Source: Blautia argi (GTDB lineage Bacteria; Bacillota; Clostridia; Lachnospirales; Lachnospiraceae). Taken from it: a stretch of DNA of 64,000 bases. The DNA is taken from NCBI RefSeq assembly GCF_003287895.1, contig NZ_CP030280.1, positions 536,001 through 600,000 on the forward strand. The letters run 5' to 3'. The notes under the pieces were generated by a model. That model was not told where the DNA came from. It ran no database searches and was given only the letters and a program-made list of their open reading frames with translations. This document shows positions 63,552-64,000 of this stretch, in pieces (positions within the stretch are counted from its first letter, which is position 1; every line of letters starts with the position of its first letter). The translations under genes were made by a program, and so were the position numbers.

Positions 63552-64000
63552 TTATTTTACTTTAGAAAGAGCGGCTTCATCTGCTACGATAGTCACGTCT
63601 GGGTGTAACTGTAAGATAGATGCAGGAACCTTTGGTGTAATCGGTCCGTTGATAACCTGATTGAGGATTTCTGCCTTGTCCTCTCCACTTACAACTACCA
63701 GAATTTTTTTCGCATTCATAATGGTTCCAATACCCATGGTATATGCCTGACGCGGAACATCAGCTTCGTTTTCAAAGAAGCGTTTATTTGCCTGAATAGT
63801 GCTTTCCGTTAAGTCTACGCAGTGTGTGGTCTTTGGAAAATCTTCTGCTGGTTCGTTGAATCCAATGTGTCCATTGTGTCCAAGACCTAAAAGTTGTAAA
63901 TCGATGCCGCCTGCACGGGCAATAATTTCTTCGTATTCTCTGCATGCTGCATCGCTGTCTTCATTTAAACCATCCGGTACATAAGTACATTCTTTGCGGA
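63552..64000 (-). CDS. nagB: Glucosamine-6-phosphate deaminase (5' end outside window)
   Basis: The last 149 or so residues of NagB, which converts glucosamine-6-phosphate to fructose-6-phosphate and ammonia in amino-sugar breakdown. The active-site stretch [18 protein letters not shown] is complete, followed by [15 protein letters not shown] and [14 protein letters not shown]. The start lies beyond base 64000. It fits use of host mucin or chitin-type amino sugars. Confidence 0.94.
   Translation of the reverse strand, partial: RKECTYVPDGLNEDSDAACREYEEIIARAGGIDLQLLGLGHNGHIGFNEPAEDFPKTTHCVDLTESTIQANKRFFENEADVPRQAYTMGIGTIMNAKKILVVVSGEDKAEILNQVINGPITPKVPASILQLHPDVTIVADEAALSKVK

Noticed and set aside
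1..64000. CRISPR arrays, tRNA or rRNA genes, prophage
   Set aside because: No regularly spaced repeats, no cloverleaf-like conserved TTC-A/CCA patterns, no rRNA sequence and no phage structural genes were seen on reading both strands.

Overview
The window reads as low-to-mid-GC DNA from a strictly anaerobic Firmicute, most likely a gut Lachnospiraceae of the Blautia/Ruminococcus type. This is inferred from gene content: class III ribonucleotide reductase, a four-domain flavodiiron protein, rubredoxin, a FeoB-associated Cys-rich peptide, DUF4080, DUF6472, DUF3783, DUF4179 and CUT1 sugar transporters without their own ATPase. No rRNA, tRNA or CRISPR array was seen. The species cannot be fixed by eye.

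Layout. 1-10065 is a glycan-use locus: a GH42 beta-galactosidase (cut by the window start), a YesM/AraC-type two-component system broken by about eight single-base indels, a sugar-binding lipoprotein, two permeases and a sulfatase with one frameshift. 10094-12657 is an accessory patch: an IS200 remnant, a DUF1638 gene that seems internally deleted, a TetR regulator with two operators, a frameshifted flavodoxin and a DUF3786 protein. 12813-14719 is a second TetR module with two membrane proteins of unknown function. 14814-17819 (minus strand) carries an ECF sigma/DUF4179 pair, a PdaB-type deacetylase and DUF3783. 17974-23939 places a large BTAD/STAND/TPR regulator before a solitary histidine ammonia-lyase and a YuiF-like transporter. 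24185-36615 is mostly core: rubredoxin, aldose epimerase, dapF, MATE, nrdD (with likely NrdR boxes), a cation/proton antiporter, then an overlapping run with DUF4080 radical SAM, nth, a DEDDh exonuclease, an AIR-synthase-like protein and trmL (frameshifted).

36664-41191 (minus) is a mutS2 / response regulator / histidine kinase unit, the kinase having one frameshift. 41368-45082 holds a protease-dead HtrA-like PDZ protein, yhaM and rlmD, followed by a RES-domain gene remnant. 46105-49825 has a class F flavodiiron protein, a stand-alone winged-helix protein and greA. 49829-53728 is a phosphate module: Pho-box promoter, Na/Pi cotransporter and a PhoB/PhoR pair. 53795-56609 (minus) is TrkH/TrkA. 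56811-59152 has DUF6472, proA and a CPBP protease. 59308-62544 is a second CUT1 transporter. 62629-63454 is an XRE regulator with a doubled palindromic operator and a membrane protein. The window ends inside nagB.

Themes: host or dietary sugar uptake (two transporters, GH42, sulfatase, nagB), oxygen defence (flavodiiron protein, rubredoxin), and ion and phosphate homeostasis. Many lesions are single-base indels in short homopolymers. That pattern fits consensus sequence error at least as well as real gene decay, so the pseudogene calls are provisional. No single gene set is clearly a wholly new system. The best candidates for new biology are the STAND regulator/hutH/antiporter unit, the pseudo-HtrA protein, the TetR/two-membrane-protein module and the XRE/membrane-protein cassette.
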